Source of the DNA: Symbiodinium natans
Taxonomy: Eukaryota > Sar > Dinophyceae > Suessiales > Symbiodiniaceae
NCBI GenBank assembly: GCA_905221605.1
Contig: CAJNDS010002233.1
Location: 418,501-482,500 of the forward strand
DNA: 64,000 bases
Direction: 5' to 3'
The first letter of the stretch is position 1. Every line of letters begins with the position of its first letter. Positions 25,638-36,597 of the stretch are shown here, in pieces. Both the position numbers and the translations under genes were made by a program. The notes below the pieces were generated by a model, which was given only the letters and a program-made list of their open reading frames with translations, was not told the DNA's origin and searched no databases.

Positions 25638-28210
25638 ATGTTTGCGCTAAGCGCGGGCAGGGCATGCCCATTGGCAGTCGACCGTCTTCTCATCAATCCC
25701 AATCCAAACTCTCTGTACATGAGAAGGCTGCCAGGCCCCTTTTCGTATCCCAAACTGCTGCTGGCTGCGGCGCGCGACGCTGGGACCCCCTCGAGCGCGC
25801 CCCAACACCCTCGCAACAGGGACGAGGCTGAAGCGCGCGCCGCGCGGTCCCTGCACCTGGTCCGACTCGGCGAGCTGTCGGCGGCCAGCCGCGCGCTCAC
25901 CAGGGGCGGAGTTGCGTGACCCGGAACGCCGGCCCCCTGAGCGACAGGTCCCGCTGAGCCAGGCGGTCTTGGATCATGTCAATGCAGACCCGTGCCCGCT
26001 GCCCGCGGATTCCTTTTTGGCGTGCCTCAGAAACGCCCGCCGAGGCGCGGCAGCTGGCCCGTCCGGCAACACAAACGAGCACCTCCGCCTGCTCCTTGAC
26101 GACCCTGCTGAGTGGGCGCTGCTTCACGAAGCGGCAGAGCGCCTGGCCAATGCCAACATCCCCGCCCCGGTCCTTGAGGCAGTCCGCCTGGGCCGGATGG
26201 TGGCCCTACGCAAACCCAACGGACGGGTGCGTGCGCTGGTCGTTGGCGATATCTTCCGGCGGTTGGTCGTGCGCGCCCTGGCGCAGCAGTTTAGCGAGGC
26301 CTTCCAATCGGCATGCGTTCCAGTATGGTCTTGGCACGCGGGCTGGGACGGAAGCGCTTTCAAAGGTGTTGCGGGTTGCCACGGAGCTGGACCCCAGGGC
26401 GACGGTCCTGTCCGTCGATGCTGTCGGAGCCTATGATCACCTCCCGCCAGGCCATGCTAGAGGGCCTACGCTCCCGGCCTGAGCTCGCTCCGCTCCTGCC
26501 CTTCGCCAGGCAATTTTATGGCTTTGAAAGTCGCTAGATCTGGGTGGACGACGCGGGCAACAACCACATCATCACGCAGGGTGAGGGAGGCGAGCAGGGG
26601 GACCCGCTCATGCCCGCCCTGTATTCCCTCGCGCAGCACGGCGCGCTGGAGGCGTTCGCTCGTCAGATGCAGTCGGAGAAGCCGTCCTGGCCTTCCTTGA
26701 CGACACATGTTTTTAGTCCGGAGCGCACCCGGCCGGCGCGCGACGCCCTGTCAGCTGTGGCACCATGCCCGGGTGCGCTTAAACGAGGGCAAGACGCGAA
26801 TCTGGAACGCAGCCGGGGAGGAGCCGCCGGGCATCGCTGACCTGCAGCCTCCCGATGCAGATCCCCTTTGGACTGGCTCGTGGTCCTTGCCCAGGGAACG
26901 CCAGGGGATTGTGGTGCTTGGAGCTCCGCTTGGCAGTGATGAGTTTGTCCGCTGCCAACTGCAGGCCAAGCGTCAAGCCCACGAGCGGTTGCTGGAATGC
27001 ATCCCCGGTTTGGGTGACCTGCAAGCTGCGTGGCTGCTCCTACACTTCTGCGCTGCGACTCGGGCCAACTTCCTCCTGCGCATGTTGCCCTTCGTCTCTA
27101 CGGCCGAGTTCGCCGAGGCCCATGACGGTGCAGTCAGCCGCTGCCTCGGGCGACTCCTGTATGGCGACGAAGGCGCGCCCATCCCCCCGGCGGCCTGGCG
27201 TGTGCTGCATTTGCCCCTGCGCTTCGGCGGCCTGGGCTTGCATTCCGCTGCTGAGGCTGCCCAGAGCGCCTGGTGGGCGTCTTGGTTCGATTCGCTGCCC
27301 GCCATCTGCGTCCGCGCTCTCCGGACGTCGCGGAGCGCCTCGTGCAAGGGCTTGAAGCGCAGGGTGGTAGCGAGCCGCCTTCGCTTGTGTCCGCCCGCAC
27401 TGCGGCAGCGCTCTTGCGCGGACGCGGCTTCGAGGTGCCGCCGTGGGACTCCTTCTCGCCCGTCCCCCCGGGTGATGGCGAACGTGACGACCCTTGCGAG
27501 GGTGGCAAAGGCGCGCGGCCATGGATGAGCGCGCGCTCGAGATGCAATTTTTTTCGGACCTTCACACCGCATCTCGTGCGCTGTTGCTGTCGCAGGCCGG
27601 GCCGCACGCCGGGCGTGCCCAGTAAGGCCGACTGCCACGGAGCTCCTCATCCCGCCGGCCCAGTTCCGGGTGCTGCTCCTGCGCCGCCTGCGGCTCCCGC
27701 TGCAGCTGGCGCCGCGCATCTGCAGCTGCCACGGCCATTTGGATGGCTTGGGGGACCACCGGCCCCTCGTGCGTTGCCGCTTGAGCGCGCGGTTGCCCGG
27801 TGTGCCGGGAAGCGGGAGGGCGGGTGTGCCACAATGTGCGCCTGGCAGATATGAATGTCGATGTGCCCATCGCGGACGCACGTCGCATTGAGGTTGTGGC
27901 CAACGGCTTGTCCCTGTGGAACGGAGCGCAGCTCGCCGTTGACGCCACCATCGTCAGCCCCGTCACCCGCAGGGGGGAGGCGCAGCCGGGCGCTGATGTT
28001 CGCCCCGGCCAGGCCGTCGACGCCGCAGCGCGCCGCAAGCGACAGCAGACGTACCCCGAGCTAGCGCGCGCCCGGCGCTGCCGCTTGGTGGTCGTCGGGG
28101 TCGAGGTAGGTGGCCGCTTTGGTGCCGAGGCCGCCCGCTTCCTCCGCCTCCGGGCCGACGGTGTCCCCGCCGCACTCAGACAGGCGGTTAGCTGGAGTGG
28201 CCTCATCACC
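25638..28210 (+). pseudogene. R2-like non-LTR retroelement (decayed)
   Basis: Consecutive frames give one broken polyprotein: LHLVRLGELSAASRALT (about 25855), AAAGPSGNTNEHLRLLLDD and KPNGRVRALVVGDIFRRLV (RT fingers, about 26060-26270), VLSVDAVGAYDH (motif A, about 26405), GEGGEQGDPLMPALYSLA (motif B, about 26583), AFLDD (motif C, about 26690), then NEGKTRIWNAAGEEPPG and the thumb to 27330. The C-terminus (27850-28190) has LAVDATIVSP, KRQQTYPEL and CRLVVVGVEVGGRF, the D ... K..Y ... order of the R2-type restriction-like endonuclease. At least four frame changes and a stop at 26535 make it inactive. GC content is visibly above the flanks. Confidence 0.82.
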
Positions 28211-28214
28211 GCTC

Positions 28215-28500
28215 CCTCCTTGAGGCCCCACCCCCGCGCAGACGTCCAGCCGGGGTTTTTGCCCCCGGCGCAAGCGGCACCAGACATATCCAGAGCTCGA
28301 GCGCGCGCGGCACTGCCGCCTGGTTGTTGTCGGCGGCAGGTTCGGCGCCGAAGCTGTTCAATTCCTTCGCGTCCTCGCGCGACATCTCCTGGCAGTCGCA
28401 TCCCAGCGCCCCTACGCCGCCTCGCTTCTCGAGTTGCCGCCTGCCGCTGAGCTCAGCGAGTGACCCCTGCCAGAGCTGCATGATGTCTTGGCCGATTCGC
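28215..28500 (+). pseudogene. Second 3' tail of an R2-like element
   Basis: Immediately after the first endonuclease domain the sequence restarts at the same point of a second copy: RKRHQTYPELERARHCRLVV, then GRFGAEAVQFL, ending with the motif LADSR near 28500. It is missing the GVEV residues before GGRF. A 5'-truncated second insertion or a local duplication would both give this. Confidence 0.7.
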
Positions 28501-28604
28501 GGAAAAAGGCTTTTTGCGTTTTGCTTTTGCCCGTTCGAGTCAAGCTACGGTCCTATAAGGACATGGGACAGGTTGCTGGAAAAGCGCTCGCGAACTACAG
28601 GTAT

Positions 28605-29060
28605 TTACATTTCCACTTTGAACATTTCTATGTACTCAGCTTTTTTGAGCTTCCAACGCTCAACATCACACGCAGCATCAATCCAGCTCACATAGTTTGG
28701 GAAGCATTGGGCAGCAGACTTTGACAGTCGATCATCCCATTTTGCACGGGGCCGGCCAACAATTCTAGTGGGTCGTGTTGTCGTATTCGCTGACCACCGA
28801 GTTCTGGGATCCCATTTGCAAACCAAGCTCGGCCATTGATTTCTCGTCACGGTTGCCGCAAAGTTGTACTGCCTAGACAGCAATTGCTGATCCCACGCAG
28901 TGACAGGATGCTGTTGGAGGGCGGAGGCGACCCGTTGATTCATGCGCGTCATGGTGTCAGACCATGGTTCACCATCCACCCGTCGCCAACCAACAATAGA
29001 ACGTAGCATACGCCTTTGCAAGATATTGAGGTCATGAAGTTGCTTCTGGGTCAAAGGCAG
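28605..29060 (-). pseudogene. LINE, C-terminal part (minus)
   Basis: Minus frame beginning ALPLTQKQLHDLNILQRRML, then GWRRVDGEPWSDTMTRMNQR and RPRAKWDDRLSK. This is the post-polymerase region of LINE-type elements. It ends at 28605 near the R2-like tail. Confidence 0.8.
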
Positions 29061-29064
29061 CGCG

Positions 29065-29539
29065 TGCAAGCTGATGGGCTTCCGTCCTTGTACAGGGGTG
29101 GAACATGCGTTAGTGGTGCTTGATTCAGTGCTCGGGAAGTGTGCGGAATGGGGATGCGCATTGTGGTGTGCAAGTCTTGATTTACGCAATGCCTTCGATC
29201 GAGTTAATCACGAGTCACTTTTTGCAGTGTTGGATGCGGCTGGCATGCCTGGTGCATACGTTTCTTTGCTGAGATCCTTATACACGTCACAAACGGGCGC
29301 TGTCAGAGATGGTCGGCCATTTCATATACGGCGTGGGGTCAAGCAAGGTGATGTTCTCAGCCCTCTCCTCTTCAACGTTGCCTTGGAATATGCGTTGGAT
29401 AAATGGAAGCAGCGTCTCAGTCATCATGGGTGAGATGTTGGAACTGCAGTGCGATCGATTGAAGTTGATGACGATTTGCTGGAAGTGTTGTTCGAAGGCA
29501 AGACGCACAAATATCTGGGGCGTTCCCTATCCGGAAATG

Positions 29540-29570
<31 letters not shown>

Positions 29571-29706
29571 AAGGGCAGCTGTCGAAGTCGCTCACCGTTC
29601 ACAAGTGGCTTGGGGGAAGTTCATGAAACACAAGCACGTTCTGCAGAACAAACATATTGCAGTTCGTAATCGGCTGAAGTATTTCGATGCCGTGATTACT
29701 CCCAGG
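29065..29706 (+). pseudogene. LINE, central polymerase part, inverted
   Basis: Plus frame: GFRPCTGVEHALVVLDSV, CASLDLRNAFDRVNHESLF (motif A), IRRGVKQGDVLSPLLFNVAL (motif B), then KTHKYLGRSLSGN and TKRAAVEVAHRSQVAWGKF to FDAVITP. It is the exact middle of the element whose flanks are on the minus strand. The YADD catalytic segment expected between motif B and KYLGR is missing (deletion near 29433-29449), so the polymerase is dead. Confidence 0.85.
29540..29565 (+). repeat. T26 homopolymer inside RT remnant
   Basis: 26 consecutive T between GGAAATG and ACAAAAAGG. Splits the LSG-(N)...TKRAAVE segment of the LINE, adding about nine codons without changing frame. Confidence 0.95.
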
Positions 29707-29709
29707 AAC

Positions 29710-30050
29710 CCACATCAAAGGAGCCAAGCGTCCCAATAGTAGCTTGGAAAAAATTTTGTACGTAATTTTGAGGACCGCAATCGGACGCCAGTTCTGCACC
29801 AAAGACTTGTCGCCCGCTTTAGGCAGCATGGTAAAAACGGTATTTTTCCATGACTGCTCCACATAACCGGTCGATAGCACCTTGTTGTACAAACCCAACA
29901 AGCACGTCAATAGGTTATCACTTGCAAACGAAAACATCTCCAGCACCAGCCCATTGCAATCTGCGGCCTTGCCATGCCGCAAGTTCTTGATCGCTTGTTT
30001 CAGCTCATGAAGGTGGAATGGTGGCACGACATCATGCGAGCCCACATGCG
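29710..30050 (-). pseudogene. LINE, N-terminal polymerase part (minus)
   Basis: Minus frame: LHELKQAIKNLRHGKAADCN, GLYNKVLSTGYVEQSWKN, LPKAGDKSLVQNWRPIAVLK, TYKIFSKLLLGRLAPL. These are the first conserved blocks of a LINE reverse transcriptase (fingers, 'NWRPI' box). It stops where the next block should begin; that block is found inverted at 29074. Confidence 0.82.
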
Positions 30051-30099
30051 GATCTTGCATTTCCATGCGAAAGGCGCGCAAACAAATGAACACGAAGGG

Positions 30100-30490
30100 T
30101 CAGGGGCCAAACAGCTGGTGCAGCCCTCCAGGCAGCCAGGCGGGCCAAGGAGCGCACCTACCCAGAGTTCTGCCGTGCCCACCGCTGCAGGCTCGCCGTC
30201 ATTGCGCTTGAAGTTGGAGGCGCTGGAGCAATGAGGCCGCTAACTTCGTCCGCTTGCTTGCTCGCTGCCGGGCGCGCGCCGTCCCTGCCACCTGCCGGGC
30301 CGCAGCCACCTCTGCCTTCACGCTGCGTTGGTCGTCCCTCATCTCCTTCGCAGCTGCGCGGACTTTCGCCGCCAGTCTTCTGTCGCTCCCGCTCGGTGGC
30401 ACTGCCAACGTTGATGGGGATCCCCCGCTCCTCAGCGAGGTCCTCGTCGACTCCGCCATCCCTCCCCCCATTGCCAGCCGCCTCCCGTGA
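30100..30490 (+). pseudogene. Third R2-like 3' tail
   Basis: Plus frames give AKERTYPEF and CRLAVIALEVGG, then, one frame over, LARCRARAVPATCRAAATSA and PLLSEVLVDSAI, matching the end of the R2-like endonuclease domain. A frameshift near 30225 breaks it. Confidence 0.7.
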
Positions 30491-30539
30491 AGGCTTGCGA
30501 GCCTTGCCGTTGCGCTGCACTGGGACCGCCTTGACCAGC

Positions 30540-30590
30540 AGAAAAAGGTGCGGAGGAAAAACAAAAAAAAAGAAAAAAAAAAAAAGTGAA
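30540..30590 (+). repeat. A-rich 3' end of the R2-like copy
   Basis: GAAAAAGG, GGAAAAACAAAAAAAAAGA and a 14-A run lie about 50 bases after the end of the third tail, on the same strand. This is as expected of a poly(A)-ended retrotransposition product. Confidence 0.65.
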
Positions 30591-30599
30591 AAGACACCG

Positions 30600-33500
30600 G
30601 AAATGCAAAGTTCCTCCGCGCAGAAGTTTTCTCATATGCTGTTTGTGTTATTGTTAAGGGATTGAATATACTAATCAATCGAAGGAACAATTGTATGAGA
30701 ATTATCCAAGACATGAACTCACTCCCGCTCTTGATTATCGAAATGCATTCGTAAACGCTAGACAGGCACCTACAATATTAACTGGTCAATGCTGGTCATT
30801 TAGCGCTCCTTAAATTCATTCTCTCGTTCATTACTTCGTCCTTGTCACATCCTGAAAATCCTTACAAAAAGCGTGGAAAAAATGAGTTTGCAAAGAGTGA
30901 AAGTAAATTGTTAATGAACATCTGCTAGATCCAAATATTCATTATGAGATTGAACCGTTTCATTCTCATCACATTAATTCCGCACCAATTCCGGGTAAGC
31001 AACCTGATATGTTTTGCATTTGATGGTGACGCTTCGCGACACGCAACGCAGCGCCATCCTCGACGTTTGCGCCCGGCTGCCTCAGCGGGCACACCAAATG
31101 TCCAACGCCGCATCGCAACATGGTGCACCCCCGTCATGTGGCGTTGCCCTGGGATGCCGGTCGCTGGCGGCGCCTGGGGCCGTGGTATGGGCCAGCCATT
31201 GTCGCGGCACCATGTGGCCTTCGGCGTTCACCGCTTTCCTGGCAACCTGCAGCCACATCTGCTCGCCGACCGTGGCTCGGCGCACGAGCAGCTCCGTCCT
31301 TAGCACGCTACATCACGCTACGGCGTGATCACCAAGGGCGTGGACCACCATCCGCAAACAGGGTTGGCCTCGCATCGGTTCGGACTCAGGTGCAAGAAGC
31401 CGCAACCGATGGCGCAGTGCACCTGAGGAGGGGCAAGGCTCAGCCGACACCACACGCCTGCGTGCGGGCCCGACTGCGACCATAGCATGGCCTGAGTACT
31501 TGGCTCGCAGTCGCGACGGCGTTGGTTATTTTTGGGTTTCCTGGGACGCTGAGCCAGGCAGCACGGGTAGCTGAAGGACGGTCGGGCAGCTGAATCGGGA
31601 TAGATCCAGCTGATGGGCTTACGGCTAGCATATCATATATACCGGATGACGGTGAGTGCATCAGCCCATTCTGCTGAACACAAGAAGCAATTGTGGCCGA
31701 CTGCAAAGCAAGGGCACCGTGAGCCGCTGGAAGTGTGGCAAGCTCCCGGGCTTGCGCCGCCCTCCTAAACATGCGCAAAGTTTGCGAAATGGCCTCGTCA
31801 TGGGCGGCGGCGTAGGTGGTCGGATGGAGGCATGGTTCGGATGGCGTGGGACGCGCACATGTGCAGGAGGAAATAGTAATAACACAGGTCCTTTAACGGG
31901 CCCCAAATTAGTGTTGGATTTTTACCAGCATCCCCAAGCACTGTTCCATTTTGCCGCAAATTCTTCATAGTCGTGGCATGGTGGTTCCAGCGCCATTCCT
32001 GGACATGGCAACGTGCTACAGCTGAGCTCAAGCCCTGGACAATCGCCCTTGCGAATGCCCGTGGGTGCTTTATACGCGTGTGGCCCAATGCATCATGCCC
32101 AAGCACCTCGGCTGTGTCAGACTGCCGCACGTAAGCGGTTACACGAGGGGCTATTTCATGAAGAGCTGGGAATAACTACTTGTACTGTTGGGCGGCGAGG
32201 CCTCCACGGATAGAAATGCACGGTGTGGAAGTGCAGTGCCTGGGCAGCATTTTGGGGGACGGGATAAGCATTTAGGACATGTGATGCCTTGTATGTTCAG
32301 GACAACACGGGCAGCTGCAGCATGGGGTTCAACCGGTTCTTGGGATTGCGGAAGGTTTCGGCAAATTTCATGAGCGAAACTGTGCTTCTGAAGCGTGACC
32401 CATTGGTTGGGTTGACCCCATAAATGGTTGGGGATGTGTACGGCAAAGCCCATACAGGGCAAGTCAAGTCCACAAGTCGTTGTCCGCCGAAATGCCAGCC
32501 CCGAATTGCAATGACGCGGCATGCGCGGCTGCGTGCCAGGCTCCTTTGCAATGGCATGGTGCCGCTTGTTAGTATGGAGACGTCGCCGGGACCTTAGGAA
32601 ACGAGGCTTCAGAGTTGCGTTGCAATGCAGTGCGCAAATTTCGTGGTTGTGCTGTGCCAGGTCTCCTTTTCATGGCTGCGCTTCGTCAATGTTGCAAGCA
32701 GCAGTGGACAGCTTTGCCAAGGCTACCCATGGCGAGTAGCAGAATTGAGGTAAACGTGACCAAAAACTATGCCGGTGAGGTTGATGGCCTCTACCAGCAC
32801 TGCTCCGATGAGCGGATCGCGAGGGATGCTCGGCTGGCTCTGGAATTCGCGCCTTCCGATTCCAACAAGAATGTGCATACATGGGTGTTGTAGACGGTAC
32901 ATGGTCCACCGCTACGGATCTGATTTGAGTTATTAAATGTACGTGTGTCAATCCGGAAGACGGCTCTAGCGGTTTAAGAGGGTGCTGGTTGGCTTGATGT
33001 ACTGGATTTAGTTTATGCGGCAGGTGCTCGGCAAATCCTGTCTGCAACGTCGTAATCCCTAGTTGAGGTCTTTTCACCCAGCCCGGAAAATGGAAAGTTG
33101 CTTGATCATGATCCCTGAAATCGTTGGCTTTGACCCTTAACACCACTTCGCAGTGGATCAACAGCTGCTGGCCTGTGTCCTTGCACGCCTGGCCAGTCCA
33201 GGACCTCGATCGCAGTTTGGGCTTGCGCCTTTCGGACTACATGCTGGCTCAGGTTGCCGGGCTGATGTTAAAGAATGTGGGGCAGTATGAGAAACTGTCC
33301 ACGCCAGCAGCAACTGACCCTTGTCTGGTCAGGTGAAGAACTTCCAGGATGTCCGAGGTGCTGGACTGACCAAGCGGTCACTGCTGCTGGCATTGGTGCT
33401 AGGCAGCTTGGATAAACAGTTCCGCCACTTTGTACGCGTCGTTTTCTGGAATGTGAAAGATTGCAGCAGTGAGCGAGCCCCATGCGAGACACACGATGCC

Positions 33501-33600
33501 ATCGCTGCAGCACTTGGATAGGCCACAGCATGGCAGAGAAGTTTGAAACGTTGCAGCATGTTGCAGCCTTCGACATAGACTTTCAGACTTTGAGGCTTTG
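30600..33600. other. No recognised gene
   Basis: 30.6-31.0 kb is AT-richer with no open frame. About 31.0-31.5 kb is GC-rich with overlapping frames on both strands (HLMVTLRDTQRSAILDVCAR in one), possibly another retroelement remnant. Frames at 32.0-33.5 kb, including ALRQCCKQQWTALPRLP, are not recognised. Confidence 0.4.
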
Positions 33601-33619
33601 CAAGTTCCTAGTTCGAGCC

Positions 33620-34366
33620 ATGAGGCGTCAGCCAGGTCTAGCGGGCCTAATGCGTGGACAGGCTCAGCAAAATGCGCTCAGTGCGGTAGGAGAGCGGATC
33701 GAGGCCGACAAAAGCCAGCAAGCCCAAGTGTTGCTGCAAAACCTTCAGCAGTCCTTGCGGGACTTTGCGTCTCGCCACCGCGACCGCATCAACTCAGACC
33801 CGCAGTTCCGCAAGTCTTTCTGCGAAATGTGCATTGCTGCTGGCGTCGATCCGTTAGCAAGCAGCAAGGGTCTCTGGGATGAGCTGTTGGGAGTGGGACA
33901 GTTCTACAACGATCTCGCCGTGCAAGTGTTGACGCTTTGTCTCACAAGCCGGGATGAGAATGGTGGCTTGTTGGATTTGAAGCAGTGCCTCACGACGCTC
34001 AGACGCTCTCGACGGGGTGATCTTGGCATGGAGGATATTGATCGCGCCGTGGACTGCTTGGCACAGCTGGGGCCTGGAGTGTCCATCCGCATCTGTGGAA
34101 AGCACCGCTTGATCTGCTCGGTTCCGGAGGAGCTGAGCGACGACCCAGCTCAGGCCTTGGATGTTGCAGCCCGACAAGGTGGGAAGGTTTGTGCAGAGGA
34201 TTTGGTGAAAAATGGCTGGAGTTCGGAACGGGCTGAGAGCGCCCTGCGACACTGCATTCGTGAGGGCCTCTGCTGGATTGACACCCAGGATGACCAAGTG
34301 CCCATGTGGTGCTGGTTTCCAAGCATCGCCTTAGTCGAGATGGACAAAGCCACAATCGACCCCTGA
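33620..34366 (+). CDS. SNF8: ESCRT-II subunit SNF8/VPS22
   Basis: A 248-residue intronless frame. ESCRT-II binds ubiquitinated cargo and ESCRT-I on endosomes and seeds ESCRT-III; Vps22/SNF8 forms the core with Vps36 and two Vps25. Visible signatures: MRRQPGL start (the family begins M-R-R-x-G), QSLRDFASRHRDRI, then GVDPLASSKGLWDELLGVG at residues 75-93, the most conserved block of the EAP30 family. Two winged-helix domains follow (about 105-170 and 175-238), with SVPEELS and ERAESALRHCIREGLCWID. Length matches the family (~250). The frame is open upstream to 33482, but ATG 33620 gives the canonical N-terminus. No intron, unlike other genes here, and no frameshift. A partial trans-splice leader was not found upstream. 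Confidence 0.93.
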   Translation: MRRQPGLAGLMRGQAQQNALSAVGERIEADKSQQAQVLLQNLQQSLRDFASRHRDRINSDPQFRKSFCEMCIAAGVDPLASSKGLWDELLGVGQFYNDLAVQVLTLCLTSRDENGGLLDLKQCLTTLRRSRRGDLGMEDIDRAVDCLAQLGPGVSIRICGKHRLICSVPEELSDDPAQALDVAARQGGKVCAEDLVKNGWSSERAESALRHCIREGLCWIDTQDDQVPMWCWFPSIALVEMDKATIDP

Positions 34367-34369
34367 GCA

Positions 34370-36470
34370 GCTGAAGCTGAAAACAGTGATTGGTTTCACT
34401 GCAGCACTCTTTGCCACGTGCCTTCGGGAACGCAGAGGCTGCACAAGTCGTTTGGAAGTGTTACAGTGCTACGAGTGATCCGCAGATGTAGGGTCCGTAG
34501 ATGGAGTTGCGCGCCTTGGGGCCAACACGCACCGAAATGCTGGAAGCGACTCGAAGCTTTCAACCCTTAAGGTCTGGGCTTGACAAGCACGGTGAAGACC
34601 AAGACGTTGCAGCTGGGGCTGCACTTTCTGGCACGACCCCATGCTGGCATTGCAACCTGCTTAACACACACTTGACACGCTTGTGCTGAACAAAGGTGGG
34701 GTCTGCGGTAGAAGTCTGGTCTGCTTGCAGTCTGAGGTGGACAGCCTTGCACGAGTTTGACCCGGAAGTGGCCAACAAGTTCGACGAACTGCTTAGTGCG
34801 TGTTGGGAAGCCACGCAGAACAACCAGAAGCAAGACAGTTGGTGGAAGCACCTCGGCTGCAGTTCCTGGGCATCTGCATGTGTGCAAGTGCTTGCCGGTG
34901 CTTGCTTGTCATACAGAGGGTACCTGATCCAATCTGAGTTCTGGTGGTGGGTACAACGGAAACTCAGGCGCGGTTGTTTTGAGACGGAGGTTTCTGTTGA
35001 GGTATTCAGATTCAGAGGTGTATGCATGTGTTTTGGCCGGGTGCTGGGTTTTTCTTTCGGGGTTTGTGCGACGGACTGCCCAAGTTGTTGGTCGCGAGGG
35101 TGCTGCTGCTTAGGAGCGCGCTCAGTGGAACTCTCACCTGGAAGTTTGCAATTGGGCCAAAAATTGACCAGGCAATCTCGGCTACGGAAACGACGATGAC
35201 TGGGGAACGTGGAAAGGCCAGGGTGGTGAAAGCCGTTCCTGCGGAGAATTAAAAGACATAAAAACTCCAAGCATGCCAACGACGCATAGCGGCATAGCGA
35301 CGCCTTGGAATCTGATTCCGCAGACCGAAGTCGCTCCAATCCGCGGCCAAAGGCGCGGGGAGGCGCGGGGATGGTCGGCTTGGGACGACTCTGCTGCATG
35401 CAACATTGTAACATGTGAGTCATTTGCAGATCGGTCCCGCAACACGGGAGCCTCTCGTGGTCCGCAAGTGCAAGGCCAGCTCGTAAACTGCAACATGCAC
35501 ATGCATGGGTTGGGCTGGTGCTCCTTCTACCGACAGTCCTTGCTGGGATGCTTCTCGGGTGTACCACCAGAATGCCCATAAAGGACTGCCAGTAGAAGGG
35601 GGAACGGGATCACTGCGAGTGTGCAGGAGGCCAGCAAAAAGTCAAGGAGGCCTGGGCACCTGTGCGGTGAGGCTTGAACACCTCTAAGCCTCTAAGCATG
35701 TCATTGCAGGAGCCTCGTCCAAAGAAGCCAAAGCTGGGACTGTCCCAGCACAATACACAGGCTCTGCTGCATTCTGCGCGAGGTTTAGAAGCTTAGGGCC
35801 CCGAACTAGCTTCAGGCTTTGGGAAGTTGTCCCGACGAAGCATGTTCCTGCGTCGGATGTGTTCGTTGCTGTTTTTGGTTGAGAGTTTCAGGCCTTCGAG
35901 AACAAGATCAATAGTTTTAGAGAAGCTTCTTGGCCAGCAGCATCGAGGTCACTTTCTGGAAGCATCAGGGGCAGGCGTTGTGACCCATTTTGCCCAGGCT
36001 GTCATCGACAATGCTCCCCGTACGCTGGCCGTCGGAAGTCAGCACGACGATCGAGCTGATAGTTGGACAGGCAGCAACATGTAGTTTTCCCGACTCACAA
36101 TGTCTCCTATGCTTCAGCGTGCCGGCACACGCCTCGAAAGAGGTCTTCTTGCGAGACGTTTGGTGATGGAGTTTTGGTGCTGCGTCTGTCCTCTGCACCA
36201 GGTGAGACCTTCGACACGCGAAGTGAAGGAGGCATGCGAATATGCAAGCCAAACGCTAAAAACGTGCTTTGTAAGCAGACGCCGGGTCCTTGCGAGTTCT
36301 CTTAAATTGTTAGGATCTGTTAGAGGCAAGTCGGCTGCCTCTGGTGAGCCGATAGTGGGTCGGAACACGGATCCCGAGCGCTCCTTCGCTCCTTGGCTGC
36401 TTTTGTCGCGATCTTCTTTGGAATGGGGCTGGGGTGCTCAGATTTGGGCGCCCTTTTTGGGGGTCTCCTC
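34370..36470. other. No recognised gene
   Basis: Plus frames such as 34696-35199 (EFDPEVANKFDELLSACWEA) have helical composition and could be exons. No domain recognised, and splice edges could not be fixed. Confidence 0.4.
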
Positions 36471-36471
36471 C

Positions 36472-36597
36472 GACCCTCTCTCGCTCCTCTGTCTCTCTCT
36501 TTCTCTTTCTCTCTTTCTCTCCTTCTCTCCTTCCCTCCTTCTCTGCTTGTTTGTTTTTGTTTTTTTTTTTTCTCTCTCTCTCTCTCTCTCTATCATT
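36472..36597 (+). repeat. CT-rich polypyrimidine tract
   Basis: About 125 bases nearly all C/T on +, made of CTCT/TCTT/TTCCC words, with a T13 run and a (CT)9 end. Upstream of plus-strand exons and likely intronic. Confidence 0.85.

Noticed and set aside
26973-28401. Minus-strand frames of 279-302 codons opposite the R2-like element
   Set aside because: Shadows of GC-rich plus-strand coding remnants; no motif.
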